Below are positions 26,338 to 44,834 of a DNA stretch of 64,000 nucleotides, in pieces. Under the pieces are notes generated by a model, which had not been told where the DNA came from, searched no databases, and saw nothing but the letters and a program-made list of their open reading frames with translations. The position numbers and the translations under genes are program-made. This DNA is from Pseudomonas oryzihabitans (GTDB lineage: Bacteria; Pseudomonadota; Gammaproteobacteria; Pseudomonadales; Pseudomonadaceae). The first letter of the stretch is position 1. Each line of letters begins with the position of its first letter. The stretch spans positions 4,362,501-4,426,500 of the forward strand of contig NZ_CP013987.1 of assembly GCF_001518815.1 (NCBI RefSeq), in the 5' to 3' direction.

Positions 26338-26706
26338 TTACAGCACTTCGGGGGCAAGGGAGACGATCTTCATGAACTTCTCGGAGCGAAGTTCACGGGT
26401 CACCGGCCCAAAGATACGGGTGCCAATCGGCTCTTGCTTGTTGTTCAGCAGAACCGCGGCGTTGCCGTCGAAGCGGATGATGGAACCGTCGGTGCGACGG
26501 ACGCCGTGCTTGGTACGCACGACGACAGCAGTCATCACCTGACCTTTCTTCACCTTGCCGCGCGGAATTGCTTCCTTGACGGTGACTTTGATGATGTCGC
26601 CGATGCCGGCGTAACGGCGGTGGGAACCGCCGAGCACCTTGATGCACATCACGCGACGAGCGCCGCTGTTGTCGGCGACGTCAAGCATGGATTGAGTCTG
26701 GATCAT
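26338..26706 (-). CDS. rplN: 50S ribosomal protein L14
   Basis: The 122-residue protein begins [20 protein letters not shown] and has the conserved [20 protein letters not shown] and [24 protein letters not shown]-type end. L14 contacts the 30S and is the first gene of the classical spc operon. It starts 12 bases after rpsQ. Confidence 0.98.
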   Translation of the reverse strand: MIQTQSMLDVADNSGARRVMCIKVLGGSHRRYAGIGDIIKVTVKEAIPRGKVKKGQVMTAVVVRTKHGVRRTDGSIIRFDGNAAVLLNNKQEPIGTRIFGPVTRELRSEKFMKIVSLAPEVL

Positions 26707-26718
26707 GGCTCTCTACCC

Positions 26719-26985
26719 TTATACCTGAACGGCGCGCTCGACGACGTCAACCAGGGTCCACGCCTTGGTCTTGGCCAGCGGGCGGGTTTCGCGAATGGTG
26801 ACCAGGTCACCAATGCGGCACTGATTGGTTTCGTCGTGAGCGTGCAGCTTGGTGGAACGCTTCACGTATTTGCCGTAGATCGGGTGCTTGACGCGACGCT
26901 CGATCAGTACGGTGACGGTTTTGTCCATCTTGTCGCTGACCACTCGGCCGGTCAGCGTACGGACAGTTTTTTCAGCTTCAGCCAT
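26719..26985 (-). CDS. rpsQ: 30S ribosomal protein S17
   Basis: S17 binds 16S rRNA early in assembly. The 88-residue protein [20 protein letters not shown]... carries the OB-fold core with [20 protein letters not shown] chose the ATG at 26985, two bases after the rpmC stop; the in-frame GTG at 26991 overlaps rpmC and is less likely. Confidence 0.96.
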   Translation of the reverse strand: MAEAEKTVRTLTGRVVSDKMDKTVTVLIERRVKHPIYGKYVKRSTKLHAHDETNQCRIGDLVTIRETRPLAKTKAWTLVDVVERAVQV

Positions 26986-26987
26986 GA

Positions 26988-27179
26988 TCACTTACCTGCC
27001 TGCTGGTTCAGCACAGTCTTGACGCGAGCGATGTCGCGCTTCACTTGCGAGAGCATGTGAGACTGACCCAACTGGCCAGTTGCCTTCTGCATACGCAGAT
27101 TGAACTGGTCACGCAGCAGGTTGAGAAGCTGCTCGTTCAGCTCCTCTACGGATTTCTCACGCAAATCTTTCGCTTTCAT
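26988..27179 (-). CDS. rpmC: 50S ribosomal protein L29
   Basis: The 63-residue two-helix protein [20 protein letters not shown]... is L29, which sits at the peptide exit and docks trigger factor. Its ATG at 27179 overlaps the last base of the rplP stop (TGATG). Confidence 0.97.
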   Translation of the reverse strand: MKAKDLREKSVEELNEQLLNLLRDQFNLRMQKATGQLGQSHMLSQVKRDIARVKTVLNQQAGK

Positions 27180-27592
27180 CACATCACCGTCCGCTTAACA
27201 AAGGAGGTTTCGAGCGGAAGCTTGGCAGCGGCCAGGGCGAACGCCTGACGAGCCAGATCCTCGGAAACACCCTCGATCTCGTACAGGACCTTGCCCGGCT
27301 GGATCTGGGCTACCCAGTACTCGACACTACCCTTACCTTTACCCATCCGCACTTCGAGAGGCTTCTTGGTGACAGGCTTGTCAGGGAAGACGCGGATCCA
27401 GATCTTGCCGCCACGCTTCACGTGACGGGTCAGCGCACGACGTGCGGATTCGATCTGGCGAGCGGTCAGACGGCCACGGCCGACAGCCTTCAGCGCGTAC
27501 TCGCCGAAGCTGACCTTGCTACCACGATGAGCCAGACCACGGTTGTGGCCGGTCATCTGCTTACGGAATTTTGTACGCTTGGGTTGCAGCAT
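27179..27592 (-). CDS. rplP: 50S ribosomal protein L16
   Basis: L16 helps tRNA accommodation. The 137-residue protein begins [20 protein letters not shown] and has [20 protein letters not shown], including the conserved arginine modified in E. coli. It lies 12 bases after rpsC and overlaps rpmC by one base. Confidence 0.98.
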   Translation of the reverse strand: MLQPKRTKFRKQMTGHNRGLAHRGSKVSFGEYALKAVGRGRLTARQIESARRALTRHVKRGGKIWIRVFPDKPVTKKPLEVRMGKGKGSVEYWVAQIQPGKVLYEIEGVSEDLARQAFALAAAKLPLETSFVKRTVM

Positions 27593-27604
27593 GTTGCGTA
27601 CTCC

Positions 27605-28294
27605 TTACTTAGCAGCAGCTTTTTTGCGCGGAGCCGGGGCGATGGGCTTGAGCTCTTCCTGGCGGCCACCAATGACCTCACCCTTGAAGATCCAGACCTT
27701 CACACCGATCACACCGTAGGTGGTGTGAGCTTCCGCAGTGGCGTAGTCGATATCGGCACGCAGGGTGTGCAGGGGCACACGACCTTCGCGATACCACTCG
27801 GTACGGGCGATTTCAGCACCGCCCAAACGACCGCTCACCTGAATCTTGATGCCTTTGGCACCAATGCGGATCGCGTTCTGTACGGCGCGCTTCATGGCGC
27901 GACGGAACATCACACGACGCTCAAGCTGCTGCGCAACACTCTGCGCAACCAGGGCACCGTCGAGCTCCGGCTTGCGGATCTCTTCGATGTTGATGTGCAC
28001 AGGCACACCCATTCTTGCGGTCAGGTCCTGACGCAGCTTCTCAACATCCTCACCCTTCTTGCCGATCACGATACCGGGACGGGCGGTGTGGATGGTGATG
28101 CGTGCGGTTTGAGCCGGACGATGAATATCGATACGGCTTACGGACGCGCTTTTTAGTTTGTCCTGGAGGTACTCACGAACCTTCAGGTCGGCCAGCAGAT
28201 AATCCGCATAAGTGCGCTTATCCGCGTACCAGACCGAAGTGTGCTCCTTGACGATACCCAGGCGAATGCCATTGGGATGTACTTTCTGACCCAT
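27605..28294 (-). CDS. rpsC: 30S ribosomal protein S3
   Basis: S3 forms the mRNA entry site. The 229-residue protein starts [20 protein letters not shown] and has the KH domain motif [17 protein letters not shown]. The ATG at 28294 is chosen; an upstream start would add nine unrelated residues overlapping the end of rplV. Confidence 0.98.
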   Translation of the reverse strand: MGQKVHPNGIRLGIVKEHTSVWYADKRTYADYLLADLKVREYLQDKLKSASVSRIDIHRPAQTARITIHTARPGIVIGKKGEDVEKLRQDLTARMGVPVHINIEEIRKPELDGALVAQSVAQQLERRVMFRRAMKRAVQNAIRIGAKGIKIQVSGRLGGAEIARTEWYREGRVPLHTLRADIDYATAEAHTTYGVIGVKVWIFKGEVIGGRQEELKPIAPAPRKKAAAK

Positions 28295-28307
28295 CTGATC
28301 GACTCCG

Positions 28308-28640
28308 TTACTTGTCCGCAACCTTGACCGTGATATGGCAAGACCGCTTCACGATGCGATCAGCACGACCTTTGGCACGCGGCATGATGCGCTTGAGCGA
28401 ACGACCTTCGTTTACGAAGACAGTGGAAACCTTCAGGTCATCCACGTCGGCGCCTTCATTGTGCTCTGCGTTGGCCACGGCCGACTCGAGCACTTTCTTC
28501 ATGATCTCAGCGGCTTTCTTGCTGCTGAAAGTCAACAGGTTGAGCGCTTCGCCCACCTTCTTCCCGCGGATCTGGTCGGCGACCAAGCGGGCTTTCTGGG
28601 CGGAGATACGAGCGCCCGACAGCTTAGCGGCTACTTCCAT
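28308..28640 (-). CDS. rplV: 50S ribosomal protein L22
   Basis: L22 lines the exit tunnel with its beta-hairpin ([20 protein letters not shown]). The 110-residue product begins [20 protein letters not shown]. It lies 12 bases after rpsS. The tunnel loop looks wild-type in length. Confidence 0.98.
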   Translation of the reverse strand: MEVAAKLSGARISAQKARLVADQIRGKKVGEALNLLTFSSKKAAEIMKKVLESAVANAEHNEGADVDDLKVSTVFVNEGRSLKRIMPRAKGRADRIVKRSCHITVKVADK

Positions 28641-28652
28641 CTTCCTTACCCC

Positions 28653-28928
28653 TTAACGCTTGGCTTTCTTGTCAGCCGCATGACCGCGATAGGTGCGGGT
28701 AGCAGCGAACTCGCCGAGTTTGTGGCCTACCATGTCTTCGTTCACCAGAACGGGGACATGTTGACGACCGTTGTGCACAGCAATGGTCAGACCGACCATT
28801 TGCGGCAGGATCATCGAACGACGCGACCAAGTCTTGATCGGCTTGCGGTCGTTCTTTTCCACCGCGACTTCGATCTTCTTCAACAGGTGAAGATCGATAA
28901 AAGGACCTTTCTTCAGAGAACGGGGCAC
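28653..28928 (-). CDS. rpsS: 30S ribosomal protein S19
   Basis: The 91-residue protein starts [20 protein letters not shown] and has [20 protein letters not shown] and [20 protein letters not shown], all typical of S19 in the 30S head. Position between rplB and rplV is standard. Confidence 0.98.
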   Translation of the reverse strand: MPRSLKKGPFIDLHLLKKIEVAVEKNDRKPIKTWSRRSMILPQMVGLTIAVHNGRQHVPVLVNEDMVGHKLGEFAATRTYRGHAADKKAKR

Positions 28929-28946
28929 AGTCGAATCCTCTACTGA

Positions 28947-29768
28947 TTACTTGCCGCGACGGACAATCATCTTGTCGGTACGCTTGTTGGAGCGCGTCTT
29001 GAGACCCTTGGTCTTGACGCCCCATGGCGAAACCGGATGACGGCCACCGGAAGTACGACCCTCACCACCACCATGCGGGTGATCAACCGGGTTCATGGCA
29101 ACACCACGAACGGTCGGACGAACACCGCGCCAGCGGGTGGCACCGGCCTTACCCAGCGAACGCAGGCTATGCTCACCATTGGACACTTCGCCCAGGGTGG
29201 CACGGCACTCCGACAGCACCTTGCGCATTTCACCGCTGCGCAGACGCACGGTGACGTAGGCGCCTTCGCGGGCAACCAGCTGAGCGGAGGTACCAGCGGA
29301 ACGAGCGATCTGAGCGCCTTTACCGGGCTTCAGCTCGATACCGTGAACGGTGCTACCGACCGGCACGTTACGCAGCGGCAGGTTGTTGCCAGCCTTGATG
29401 GGCGCGCCAGCGCCGGACATGAGCTGATCACCAGCAGCAACGCCCTTGGGGGCGATGATGTAGCGACGCTCGCCGTCGGCGTACTTCAGCAGAGCGATGT
29501 GAGCAGTACGGTTCGGATCGTATTCGATACGCTCAACGACGGCAGGGATGCCATCCTTGTTGCGACGGAAATCGACCAGACGGTAGTGCTGCTTGTGACC
29601 ACCGCCAATGTGGCGAGTGGTGATACGACCATTGTTGTTACGGCCGCCGGACTTGCTCTTCTTCTCCAGCAAAGGAGCGTAAGGCGCGCCTTTGTGCAGA
29701 TCAGAGTTGACCACCTTGACCACAAAGCGGCGGCCAGCGGAGGTCGGCTTGCATTTTACGATTGCCAT
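28947..29768 (-). CDS. rplB: 50S ribosomal protein L2
   Basis: L2 supports the peptidyl-transferase centre and subunit joining. The 273-residue protein has [18 protein letters not shown], and the C-terminal [19 protein letters not shown] with the histidine needed for activity. It lies 12 bases after rplW. Confidence 0.98.
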   Translation of the reverse strand: MAIVKCKPTSAGRRFVVKVVNSDLHKGAPYAPLLEKKSKSGGRNNNGRITTRHIGGGHKQHYRLVDFRRNKDGIPAVVERIEYDPNRTAHIALLKYADGERRYIIAPKGVAAGDQLMSGAGAPIKAGNNLPLRNVPVGSTVHGIELKPGKGAQIARSAGTSAQLVAREGAYVTVRLRSGEMRKVLSECRATLGEVSNGEHSLRSLGKAGATRWRGVRPTVRGVAMNPVDHPHGGGEGRTSGGRHPVSPWGVKTKGLKTRSNKRTDKMIVRRGK

Positions 29769-29780
29769 GATGCCCCCTGA

Positions 29781-30080
29781 TTACTCGGCGCTGCTGGAAA
29801 AGTCGAGATCCTGGCCCGGCTGGAGCGCGATGTACGCTTTTTTCCAGTCGTTACGCTTGCCCAGACCACGAGCGGTGCGCTTGGTCTTGCCCTGAACGTT
29901 CAGGGTGCTGACGCTGCGAACCTTGACCTCGAACAGCTGCTCGACGGCCTTCTTGATTTCCAGCTTGGTTGCATCGGTGGCAACCTTGAATACGAACTGC
30001 TTCTGGCTGTCCGCCAGCATGGTGGCCTTCTCGGAGATGTGCGGGCCAAGCAGCACTTTGAATACGCGTTCCTGGTTCAT
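29781..30080 (-). CDS. rplW: 50S ribosomal protein L23
   Basis: L23 is the docking site for trigger factor and SRP at the tunnel exit. The 99-residue product has [20 protein letters not shown] and [20 protein letters not shown]. It overlaps the rplD end by four bases (ATGA). Confidence 0.98.
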   Translation of the reverse strand: MNQERVFKVLLGPHISEKATMLADSQKQFVFKVATDATKLEIKKAVEQLFEVKVRSVSTLNVQGKTKRTARGLGKRNDWKKAYIALQPGQDLDFSSSAE

Positions 30081-30679
30081 GCCAGCAGCTCCTCGAATTT
30101 CTTCACGGCGGACACAGTGACCAGCACCTTGTCGTAGGCGATCAGGCTGACCGGGTCGGAACCCTGGACATCACGCACGTCGACGAAAGGCAGGTTGCGG
30201 GCGGCCAGATACAGGTTCTGGTCGACAGCATCGGTCACGATCAGCACGTCGCTCAGGCCCAGGCCGTCCAGCTTGCTGACCAGGGTCTTGGTCTTGGGTG
30301 CGTCGACGGCAAAGTCGTCAACCACGACCAGACGATCCAGACGGACCAGCTCGGCGAGGATGGAGCGCAGGGCAGCGCGGTACATCTTCTTGTTCAGCTT
30401 CTGGCTGTGGTCCTGGGGCTTGGCTGCGAAAGCTACGCCACCGGAGCGCCAGATGGGGCTGCGGATGGTACCGGCACGGGCACGACCGCTGCCCTTCTGA
30501 CGCCAGGGCTTCTTGCCGCCACCACTGACTTCGGAACGGGTCTTCTGGGCACGGGTGCCCTGACGACCGCCAGCCATGTAGGCCACGACTGCCTGGTGAA
30601 CCAGGGTCTCGTTGAATTCACCGCCGAAGGTGTGCTCGGAGACTTCGATAGCTTGAGAGCCATTCACATTGAGTTGCAT
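30077..30679 (-). CDS. rplD: 50S ribosomal protein L4
   Basis: L4 reaches the tunnel wall with its extended loop ([20 protein letters not shown]) and in enterobacteria also represses the S10 operon. The 200-residue protein starts [20 protein letters not shown] at the ATG at 30679; the frame upstream belongs to rplC overlap. Its start lies 13 bases after the rplC stop. Confidence 0.98.
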   Translation of the reverse strand: MQLNVNGSQAIEVSEHTFGGEFNETLVHQAVVAYMAGGRQGTRAQKTRSEVSGGGKKPWRQKGSGRARAGTIRSPIWRSGGVAFAAKPQDHSQKLNKKMYRAALRSILAELVRLDRLVVVDDFAVDAPKTKTLVSKLDGLGLSDVLIVTDAVDQNLYLAARNLPFVDVRDVQGSDPVSLIAYDKVLVTVSAVKKFEELLA

Positions 30680-30692
30680 GTTCTCTCTCCTC

Positions 30693-31328
30693 TCAACCAC
30701 GGGCCTTGACGGCGGGACGTACGATCACGTCACCACCCGGCGCGCCGGGGACGGCACCCTTGACCAGCAGCAGGTTGCGCTCGGCGTCTACACGCACGAC
30801 TTCCAGCGACTGAACAGTTACACGCTCCGCACCCAGGTGACCGGACATTTTCTTGCCCTTGAACACTCGACCAGGAGTCTGGCACTGGCCGATGGAACCA
30901 GGTGCACGGTGGGAAACGGAGTTACCGTGGGTGTTGTCCTGACCACGGAAGTTCCAGCGCTTGATGGTACCGGCGTAGCCCTTACCTTTGGACTGACCAG
31001 TGACATCAACCATCTGACCGGCTTCGAACAGGGCTACGGTGACTTCGTCACCAGCCTTGTACTCACCGTCTTCCAGGCGGAATTCGAGGACGCTACGACC
31101 AGCAGCAACGCTGGCCTTGGCGAAGTGACCGGCTTGCGCCTTGGTCACGCGGGAAGCACGACGCTCGCCCACGGTCACCTGTATGGCACGGTAGCCATCG
31201 GTTTCTTCGCTTTTGAATTGGGTTACACGATTCGGCTCGATCTCAATGACCGTAACCGGAACGGAAACGCCTTCTTCGGTGAAAACGCGGGTCATACCGC
31301 ATTTACGACCGACTAAACCAATCGTCAT
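30693..31328 (-). CDS. rplC: 50S ribosomal protein L3
   Basis: L3 acts near the peptidyl-transferase centre. The 211-residue protein starts [20 protein letters not shown] and contains [20 protein letters not shown] with the glutamine methylated by PrmB in E. coli. The ATG at 31328 fits the family; an upstream start would add 11 unrelated residues. Confidence 0.98.
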   Translation of the reverse strand: MTIGLVGRKCGMTRVFTEEGVSVPVTVIEIEPNRVTQFKSEETDGYRAIQVTVGERRASRVTKAQAGHFAKASVAAGRSVLEFRLEDGEYKAGDEVTVALFEAGQMVDVTGQSKGKGYAGTIKRWNFRGQDNTHGNSVSHRAPGSIGQCQTPGRVFKGKKMSGHLGAERVTVQSLEVVRVDAERNLLLVKGAVPGAPGGDVIVRPAVKARG

Positions 31329-31412
31329 GTTGAGAACCTCTTGAGTGTACGGGGCTTTCACCCGCTATGGCCGCCCATTTCAGAGCGTTACACGACTGAA
31401 ACCTTGACGGTC

Positions 31413-31724
31413 TCAGCCGAGGCTGATTTGCACTTCAACGCCAGCGGCGAGATCGAGCTTCATCAGCGCATCGACGGTCTTGTCGGTGGGCTGAACGATG
31501 TCGAGCACACGCTTGTGGGTACGGATTTCGTACTGGTCACGAGCGTCCTTGTTGACGTGCGGAGAAATCAGCACTGTGTAACGTTCCTTGCGGGTAGGCA
31601 GAGGAATCGGACCACGCACCTGAGCACCAGTACGTTTCGCGGTTTCCACGATTTCCTGGGTGGATTGATCGATCAGGCGATGATCAAAAGCCTTCAACCG
31701 AATACGGATTTGTTGATTTTGCAT
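31413..31724 (-). CDS. rpsJ: 30S ribosomal protein S10 (NusE)
   Basis: S10 is both a 30S head protein and the NusB partner in antitermination (nusB is at 636-1127). The 103-residue protein has [20 protein letters not shown] and [20 protein letters not shown]. It is the first gene of the S10 operon and is preceded by a leader of about 55 bases. Confidence 0.98.
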   Translation of the reverse strand: MQNQQIRIRLKAFDHRLIDQSTQEIVETAKRTGAQVRGPIPLPTRKERYTVLISPHVNKDARDQYEIRTHKRVLDIVQPTDKTVDALMKLDLAAGVEVQISLG

Positions 31725-31750
31725 TTGACCTCAGACTCCAAGCTTTCCCC

Positions 31751-31770
31751 TCGGGCAAAAAGGTGCCCGA
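31751..31770 (-). promoter_or_regulatory. Leader hairpin of the S10 operon
   Basis: TCGGGCA and TGCCCGA (31751-31757 and 31764-31770) are perfect complements in the short leader between the rpsJ promoter and gene. It could serve L4-type autogenous control, but that is inference. Confidence 0.4.
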
Positions 31771-31784
31771 TTAAAGGAGGCGCA

Positions 31785-31813
31785 ATTCTAAGGATGTCGC
31801 CGACCGCTGTCAA
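31785..31813 (-). promoter_or_regulatory. Predicted strong sigma70 promoter of the S10 operon
   Basis: On the minus strand a consensus TTGACA (31808-31813) and TAGAAT (31785-31790) are separated by exactly 17 bases, followed by a GC-rich discriminator (TGCGCC) typical of stringently controlled promoters. It lies 40 bases past the tufA terminator. Confidence 0.75.
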
Positions 31814-31852
31814 GAACGCCTCTTTTGCCATCTGTCAATTTCATGAGGCAAG

Positions 31853-31878
31853 AAAAAAGGCCCCGAAGGGCCTTTTTT
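31853..31878 (-). terminator. Rho-independent terminator of the str operon (after tufA)
   Basis: AAAAAAGGCCC (31853-31863) and GGGCCTTTTTT (31868-31878) form a GC stem with A/T flanks, ending in U6 on the minus strand, 17 bases past the tufA stop. Confidence 0.92.
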
Positions 31879-31895
31879 CGTTTCAGATCAATCGA

Positions 31896-33089
31896 TTACT
31901 CGATGATCTTGGCAACCACGCCGGCGCCGACGGTACGACCGCCTTCGCGGATGGCGAAACGCAGACCGTCTTCCATCGCGATCGGAGCGATCAGGGTGAC
32001 AACCATCTTGATGTTGTCGCCCGGCATCACCATCTCGACGCCTTCCGGCAGCTCGCAGTTACCGGTCACGTCAGTGGTACGGAAGTAGAACTGCGGACGG
32101 TAGCCCTTGAAGAACGGGGTGTGACGACCGCCTTCTTCCTTGGACAGCACGTACACTTCGCACTCGAACTTGGTGTGCGGCTTGATGGTGCCCGGCTTGG
32201 CCAGAACCTGGCCACGCTCGACGTCTTCACGCTTGGTGCCACGCAGCAGGACGCCGACGTTCTCACCGGCACGACCTTCGTCCAGCAGCTTGCGGAACAT
32301 TTCAACGCCGGTGCAGGTGGTCTTGACGGTGGCCTTGATGCCCACGATCTCGACTTCTTCCTGGACCTTGACGATGCCACGCTCGACACGGCCGGTCACC
32401 ACGGTGCCACGACCGGAGATCGAGAACACGTCTTCGATCGGCATCAGGAACGGCTTGTCGATGGCGCGCTCGGGCTCGGGGATGTAGGAGTCAAGGGTCT
32501 CGACCAGCTTGCGCACGGCAGAAACGCCCATCTCGTTGTCATCCTGGCCGTTCAGGGCCATCAGCGCGGAGCCGATCACGATCGGAGTGTCGTCGCCCGG
32601 GAAGTCGTAGGTGTTCAGCAGATCGCGAACTTCCATTTCGACCAGTTCCAGCAGCTCGGCGTCGTCAACCATGTCGGCCTTGTTCAGGAACACGACGATG
32701 TACGGAACGCCTACCTGACGGGACAGCAGGATGTGCTCACGGGTCTGCGGCATGGGGCCGTCAGCAGCCGAGCAAACCAGGATCGCGCCGTCCATCTGGG
32801 CAGCACCGGTGATCATGTTCTTCACGTAGTCGGCGTGGCCGGGGCAGTCGACGTGCGCGTAGTGACGGGTCGCCGAATCGTACTCAACGTGGGAAGTGTT
32901 GATGGTGATACCGCGAGCCTTTTCTTCCGGCGCGTTGTCGATCTGGTCGAAACCACGAGCGGAACCGCCCCAGGTGTCGGCACAGACTTTGGTCAGCGCT
33001 GCGGTCAGAGTGGTCTTGCCATGGTCAACGTGACCGATGGTGCCCACGTTCAGGTGCGGTTTGTTACGTTCGAATTTTTCTTTAGCCAC
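31896..33089 (-). CDS. tufA: Elongation factor Tu, copy A (GTG start)
   Basis: EF-Tu delivers aminoacyl-tRNA to the ribosome as a GTP complex. The 397-residue protein has G1 GHVDHGKT (19-26), [12 protein letters not shown] and NKADMVDD. It is the last gene of the str operon (rpsL-rpsG-fusA-tufA), starting 28 bases after fusA. The protein is identical to that of the copy at 48384-49577, but the start codon here is GTG whereas the other is ATG. Only a few bases at the 5' end differ between the genes. Confidence 0.98.
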   Translation of the reverse strand: MAKEKFERNKPHLNVGTIGHVDHGKTTLTAALTKVCADTWGGSARGFDQIDNAPEEKARGITINTSHVEYDSATRHYAHVDCPGHADYVKNMITGAAQMDGAILVCSAADGPMPQTREHILLSRQVGVPYIVVFLNKADMVDDAELLELVEMEVRDLLNTYDFPGDDTPIVIGSALMALNGQDDNEMGVSAVRKLVETLDSYIPEPERAIDKPFLMPIEDVFSISGRGTVVTGRVERGIVKVQEEVEIVGIKATVKTTCTGVEMFRKLLDEGRAGENVGVLLRGTKREDVERGQVLAKPGTIKPHTKFECEVYVLSKEEGGRHTPFFKGYRPQFYFRTTDVTGNCELPEGVEMVMPGDNIKMVVTLIAPIAMEDGLRFAIREGGRTVGAGVVAKIIE

Positions 33090-33117
33090 GAGATAAAACC
33101 TCTAGTCAAAGCGCTGA

Positions 33118-35220
<2,103 letters not shown>

Positions 35221-35250
35221 AAGGTCCTCGCTTGATTGGAAGCGCTAGGC

Positions 35251-35751
<501 letters not shown>

Positions 35752-35810
35752 TTAGCTCGGGACACGCTGCCCGACCTTACTCTTATCGACTCGAACAAAA
35801 AGAAAGGTGA

Positions 35811-36182
35811 TTACTTCGGACGCTTGGTGCCGTACTTGGAACGGCCCTGCTTGCGGTCCTTCACACCGGTGGTGTCCAGCGAGCCGCGCACGGTGTGATA
35901 ACGCACACCCGGCAGATCCTTGACCCGGCCACCGCGGATCAGCACGACGCTGTGTTCCTGCAGGTTGTGACCTTCACCACCGATGTAGGAGGTGACTTCG
36001 AAGCCGTTGGTCAGACGTACACGGCAGACCTTCCGCAGTGCGGAGTTGGGCTTCTTGGGAGTGGTGGTGTACACGCGAGTGCACACGCCACGACGTTGCG
36101 GGCAGTTTTGCAGCGCAGGCACGTCGGATTTCTCGACGAGACGCTTGCGTGCACTACGCACCAGCTGGTTGATAGTTGCCAT
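35811..36182 (-). CDS. rpsL: 30S ribosomal protein S12
   Basis: S12 controls decoding accuracy. The 123-residue protein has [18 protein letters not shown] and [17 protein letters not shown]; the lysines that mutate in streptomycin resistance are wild type. It opens the str operon, behind a promoter at 36258-36286. Confidence 0.98.
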   Translation of the reverse strand: MATINQLVRSARKRLVEKSDVPALQNCPQRRGVCTRVYTTTPKKPNSALRKVCRVRLTNGFEVTSYIGGEGHNLQEHSVVLIRGGRVKDLPGVRYHTVRGSLDTTGVKDRKQGRSKYGTKRPK

Positions 36183-36257
36183 CTATAGCTCCACTGATTG
36201 TCTTGCGACATAAACGAAATGACAGAACGTTAGTGCTGCCCATTTTCGGGGAACGAA

Positions 36258-36286
36258 AGTCTAAAGAGCTTAGGCGCTCCAGTCAA
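36258..36286 (-). promoter_or_regulatory. Predicted sigma70 promoter of the str operon (rpsL)
   Basis: On the minus strand TTGACT (36281-36286) and TAGACT (36258-36263) are separated by exactly 17 bases. The -35 box begins at the base after the rpoC terminator stem ends. The leader to rpsL would be about 70 bases. Confidence 0.65.
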
Positions 36287-36326
36287 GACAAAGCCCCCGG
36301 ACGCCTGGGGCGCCGGGGGCTTTGTC
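36287..36326 (-). terminator. Rho-independent terminator after rpoC
   Basis: GACAAAGCCCCCGG (36287-36300) pairs with CCGGGGGCTTTGTC (36313-36326). The stem is 14 bp with a 12-base loop that can pair further (GCGCC/GGCGC-like). It lies 21 bases past the rpoC stop. Confidence 0.88.
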
Positions 36327-36347
36327 AAGCGAGACCTGCTACCGAAC

Positions 36348-40547
<4,200 letters not shown>

Positions 40548-40609
40548 GGCCTTTCCTCCTCACGGACCGGATGCAGCCGCCGCGCGGCCGCATCCTCTAG
40601 GGTCTCGTG

Positions 40610-43600
40610 TTATTCGGTTTCCAGTTCGATATCGATGCCGAGCGAGCGGATTTCCTTGATCAACACGTTGAAGGACTCGGGCATGCCGGCCTCCATGCGG
40701 TGATCCCCGTCCACGATGTTCTTGTACATCTTGGTCCGGCCGTTCACATCGTCCGACTTCACCGTGAGCATTTCCTGCAGGGTGTAAGCCGCGCCATAGG
40801 CCTCCAGTGCCCAGACCTCCATCTCCCCGAAACGCTGACCACCGAACTGCGCCTTACCACCCAGCGGCTGCTGGGTAACCAGGCTGTAGGAACCAGTGGA
40901 ACGGGCGTGCATCTTGTCGTCCACCAGGTGGTTCAGCTTGAGCATGTACATGTAGCCAACGGTGGTGGTGCGCTCGAAGGCGTTGCCAGTGCGGCCATCG
41001 TACAGGCGCATCTGACCGCTCTCGGGCAGATCGGCCAGCTTCAGCATAGCCTTGATCTCGCGCTCCTTGGCACCGTCGAATACCGGCGTGGCCATGGGAA
41101 CACCGCCACGCAGGTTCTTAGCCAAGTCGAGGATTTCCTGGTCGCTCAGGTCGTCCAGCTTCTCCTGGCGGCCACCGATCTCGTTATAGATCTCGTGCAG
41201 GAAGCCACGCAGTTCGGCGACCTTGCGCTGCTCTTCGAGCATCAGGTTGATCTTCTCGCCCAGGCCCTTGGCCGCGAGGCCCAGGTGGGTTTCAAGGATC
41301 TGACCGACGTTCATCCGCGAGGGTACGCCCAGCGGGTTGAGCACGATGTCCACCGGTGTGCCGTTGGCGTCGTAGGGCATGTCTTCGACCGGCATGATCA
41401 CCGAGACCACACCCTTGTTACCGTGACGACCGGCCATCTTGTCGCCCGGCTGGATGCGGCGCTTGATGGCGAGGTAGACCTTGACGATCTTCAGTACGCC
41501 CGGTGCCAGGTCATCGCCCTGCTGCAGCTTGCGCTTCTTGTCTTCGAACTTGTCGTCCAGCAACTGGCGACGGTCGGACAGGTAGGCCTGGGCCTTTTCC
41601 AGCTGCTCGTTGTGAGCATCTTCCGCCATGCGCAGCTTGAACCACTGACCGCGCTCGAGGCCATTCAGGTACTCGTCGGTGATGACGGCACCCTTCTTGA
41701 CTGCCGGACCGCCCTCGGCGACTTGACCCACCAGGGCCTGACGCAGACGCTCGAAGGTCGCACCTTCGACGATACGGAACTCTTCGTTCAGATCCTTGCG
41801 GATCTCGTCGAGCTGGGACTTCTCGATGGCCAGGGCGCGGGAGTCACGCTCGACGCCGTCACGGGTGAAGACCTGAACGTCGATGACGGTACCCTTGGTG
41901 CCGGTGGGCACGCGCAGGGAGGTGTCCTTAACGTCGCTGGCCTTCTCACCGAAGATGGCGCGCAGCAGCTTCTCTTCCGGGGTCAGCTGGGTTTCGCCCT
42001 TGGGCGTGACCTTGCCGACCAGGATGTCACCGGCACCGACCTCGGCACCGACATAGACGATACCCGCCTCGTCCAGCTTGTTCAGCGCAGCCTCACCCAC
42101 GTTCGGGATGTCGGAGGTGATCTCCTCCGGGCCGAGCTTGGTGTCACGGGCCACACAGGTCAGTTCCTGGATGTGGATGGTGGTGAAGCGGTCTTCCTGA
42201 ACCACGCGCTCCGACAGACAGATGGAGTCTTCGAAGTTGAAGCCGTTCCAGGGCATGAAGGCCACGCGCATGTTCTGACCCAGTGCCAGCTCGCCCATGT
42301 CGGTCGAGGGGCCATCGGCCAGGATGTCGAACTTGGCCACCTGATCACCCTTGCTCACCAGCGGACGCTGGTTGATGCAGGTGTTCTGGTTGGAACGGGT
42401 GTACTTGGTCAGGTTGTAGATGTCGACGCCGGCTTCACCGGTCTCGACTTCGTCATCGTTGACACGCACCACGATACGGCTGGCATCGACGGAGTCGATC
42501 ACACCGCCACGGCGAGCCACGACGCAGACGCCGGAGTCACGGGCGACGTTGCGCTCCATGCCGGTACCTACCAGCGGCTTGTCCGAACGCAGGGTCGGCA
42601 CGGCCTGACGCTGCATGTTGGAACCCATCAGCGCACGGTTGGCGTCGTCGTGCTCGAGGAACGGAATCAGCGAGGCAGCGACGGAAACGACCTGCTTGGG
42701 CGAAACGTCCATCAGGGTGACGTCTTCGGGCGCCTTCACGGTGAATTCGTTCAGGTGACGCACGGCCACCAGCTCGTCGATCAGCCGGTTGTTCTCATCC
42801 AGCCCTGCAGAGGCCTGGGCGATCACGTGGTTGGCTTCTTCGATGGCCGACAGGAAAACGATCTCGTCGGTGGCCACGCCGTCCTTGACCATGCGATACG
42901 GGCTTTCGAGGAAGCCGTACTGGTTGGTGCGGGCATAGGCAGCCAGGGAGTTGATCAGGCCGATGTTCGGGCCTTCCGGCGTTTCGATCGGGCAGACCCG
43001 GCCGTAGTGCGTCGGGTGTACGTCACGAACTTCGAAACCGGCGCGCTCACGGGTCAGACCGCCCGGGCCGAGTGCGGAGACACGACGCTTGTGGGTGATC
43101 TCCGACAGCGGGTTGTTCTGGTCCATGAACTGGGACAGCTGGCTGGAGCCGAAGAATTCCTTGATCGCGGCAGCCACCGGCTTGGCGTTGATCAGATCCT
43201 GCGGCATCAGGCCTTCGCTTTCGGCCATGGATAGGCGTTCCTTGACGGCACGCTCCACCCGCACCAGGCCCACGCGGAACTGGTTCTCGGCCATTTCACC
43301 GACGCAACGGACACGGCGGTTACCCAGGTGGTCGATGTCGTCGACGATGCCCTTACCGTTACGGATGTCGACCAGGGTCTTGAGCACGTCGACGATGTCT
43401 TCGCGGCTGAGGACACCCGAGCCTTCGATGGCGTCGCGACCGATACGGCGGTTGAACTTCATGCGGCCGACGGCGGACAAGTCGTAACGCTCGGCGCTGA
43501 AGAACAGGTTGTTGAACAGGGTCTCGGCAGCTTCCTTGGTCGGCGGCTCGCCAGGACGCATCATCCGGTAGATCTCGACCAGGGCTTCCAGCTGGTTGCC

Positions 43601-44683
43601 GGTGGAGTCGATCTTCAGGGTATCGGAGATGAAGGGACCACAGTCGATGTCGTTGGTGTACAGCGTCTCGAACCGCACGACATTGGCCTTGGCCATCTTG
43701 GCCAGAATGTCCAGGGTCAGTTCGGTGTTGCACTCGGCGATGATCTCGCCAGTGGACGGATGCACGACGGCCTTGGCGGTGGTACGGCCAATGACGTAAT
43801 CGAAGGGTACTTCCAGCTCGCTCAGACCGGACTTTTCCAGCTGATTGATGTGGCGAGCGGTCACACGGCGGCCCTGCTCCACGATCACCTTGCCGCTGCC
43901 ATCCTTGATGTCGAAGCTGGCAATGTCGCCGCGCAGACGCTGGGGTACCAGCTCGAACGTCAGCATTTCACCTTTGATATGGAAGGTGTTGGTGTCATAG
44001 AACGCATCCAGCACCTCTTCGGTGCTGTAGCCGAGCGCGCGCAGCAGTACCGAGGCCGGCAGCTTGCGGCGACGGTCGATACGGACGAACACGGCGTCTT
44101 TGGGATCGAACTCGAAGTCCAGCCAGGAGCCGCGGTAGGGGATGATGCGTGCCGAGTACAGCAGCTTGCCCGAGCTGTGCGTCTTGCCGCGGTCGTGATC
44201 GAAGAACACGCCCGGGCTGCGGTGCAGCTGGGACACGATGACACGCTCGGTACCATTGATGATGAAGGTACCGTTCTCGGTCATCAGGGGGATTTCCCCC
44301 ATGTAGACTTCCTGCTCCTTGATGTCCTTGATCGCCTTGTTCGACGACTCACGGTCGAAAATGATCAGGCGAACCTTGACTCGCAGCGGGACGGCGAAGG
44401 TCACGCCGCGCAGGACGCATTCCTTCACATCGAAAGCCGGCTCGCCCAGGCGATAGCCGACGTATTCCAGGGCCGCATTGCCGGAATAGCTGATAATCGG
44501 GAAAACGGACTTGAAGGCCGCATGCAGGCCGATATCGCGGAACTGGTCTTTGCCTGCGCCCGCCTGCAGGAATTCGCGGTACGAATCCAGTTGGATAGCC
44601 AGCAAATAGGGCACGTCCATGACGTGCGGCAACTTGCTAAAGTCCTTGCGGATACGTTTTTTCTCAGTGTATGAGTAAGCCAT
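40610..44683 (-). CDS. rpoB: DNA-directed RNA polymerase subunit beta
   Basis: The 1357-residue beta subunit has the rifampicin-pocket segment [20 protein letters not shown] followed by [11 protein letters not shown]; the usual resistance positions (Ser, Gln, Asp, His and Ser) are wild type. The C-terminal [15 protein letters not shown] and [20 protein letters not shown] are intact. It follows rplL by 225 bases, a gap that holds an attenuator-like hairpin. Confidence 0.98.
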   Translation of the reverse strand: MAYSYTEKKRIRKDFSKLPHVMDVPYLLAIQLDSYREFLQAGAGKDQFRDIGLHAAFKSVFPIISYSGNAALEYVGYRLGEPAFDVKECVLRGVTFAVPLRVKVRLIIFDRESSNKAIKDIKEQEVYMGEIPLMTENGTFIINGTERVIVSQLHRSPGVFFDHDRGKTHSSGKLLYSARIIPYRGSWLDFEFDPKDAVFVRIDRRRKLPASVLLRALGYSTEEVLDAFYDTNTFHIKGEMLTFELVPQRLRGDIASFDIKDGSGKVIVEQGRRVTARHINQLEKSGLSELEVPFDYVIGRTTAKAVVHPSTGEIIAECNTELTLDILAKMAKANVVRFETLYTNDIDCGPFISDTLKIDSTGNQLEALVEIYRMMRPGEPPTKEAAETLFNNLFFSAERYDLSAVGRMKFNRRIGRDAIEGSGVLSREDIVDVLKTLVDIRNGKGIVDDIDHLGNRRVRCVGEMAENQFRVGLVRVERAVKERLSMAESEGLMPQDLINAKPVAAAIKEFFGSSQLSQFMDQNNPLSEITHKRRVSALGPGGLTRERAGFEVRDVHPTHYGRVCPIETPEGPNIGLINSLAAYARTNQYGFLESPYRMVKDGVATDEIVFLSAIEEANHVIAQASAGLDENNRLIDELVAVRHLNEFTVKAPEDVTLMDVSPKQVVSVAASLIPFLEHDDANRALMGSNMQRQAVPTLRSDKPLVGTGMERNVARDSGVCVVARRGGVIDSVDASRIVVRVNDDEVETGEAGVDIYNLTKYTRSNQNTCINQRPLVSKGDQVAKFDILADGPSTDMGELALGQNMRVAFMPWNGFNFEDSICLSERVVQEDRFTTIHIQELTCVARDTKLGPEEITSDIPNVGEAALNKLDEAGIVYVGAEVGAGDILVGKVTPKGETQLTPEEKLLRAIFGEKASDVKDTSLRVPTGTKGTVIDVQVFTRDGVERDSRALAIEKSQLDEIRKDLNEEFRIVEGATFERLRQALVGQVAEGGPAVKKGAVITDEYLNGLERGQWFKLRMAEDAHNEQLEKAQAYLSDRRQLLDDKFEDKKRKLQQGDDLAPGVLKIVKVYLAIKRRIQPGDKMAGRHGNKGVVSVIMPVEDMPYDANGTPVDIVLNPLGVPSRMNVGQILETHLGLAAKGLGEKINLMLEEQRKVAELRGFLHEIYNEIGGRQEKLDDLSDQEILDLAKNLRGGVPMATPVFDGAKEREIKAMLKLADLPESGQMRLYDGRTGNAFERTTTVGYMYMLKLNHLVDDKMHARSTGSYSLVTQQPLGGKAQFGGQRFGEMEVWALEAYGAAYTLQEMLTVKSDDVNGRTKMYKNIVDGDHRMEAGMPESFNVLIKEIRSLGIDIELETE

Positions 44684-44834
44684 CAGCGTTCCCCAGCTTG
44701 GTCACCAGCTTGTTTGGCCTCTCCGACGGGAGCAGCCGGAAAATCGTGCAAACCCTTTGGTTTGCCGCACCCCGAGAGCGAGGTGGATACAGCGCATCTT
44801 GTCAGGCGGATATGCTCGCTCTGTACAAAACGGC

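Noticed and set aside
40607-43234. 875-codon plus-strand frame opposite rpoB
   Set aside because: Same reason: shadow of a highly conserved gene in high-GC codon use.
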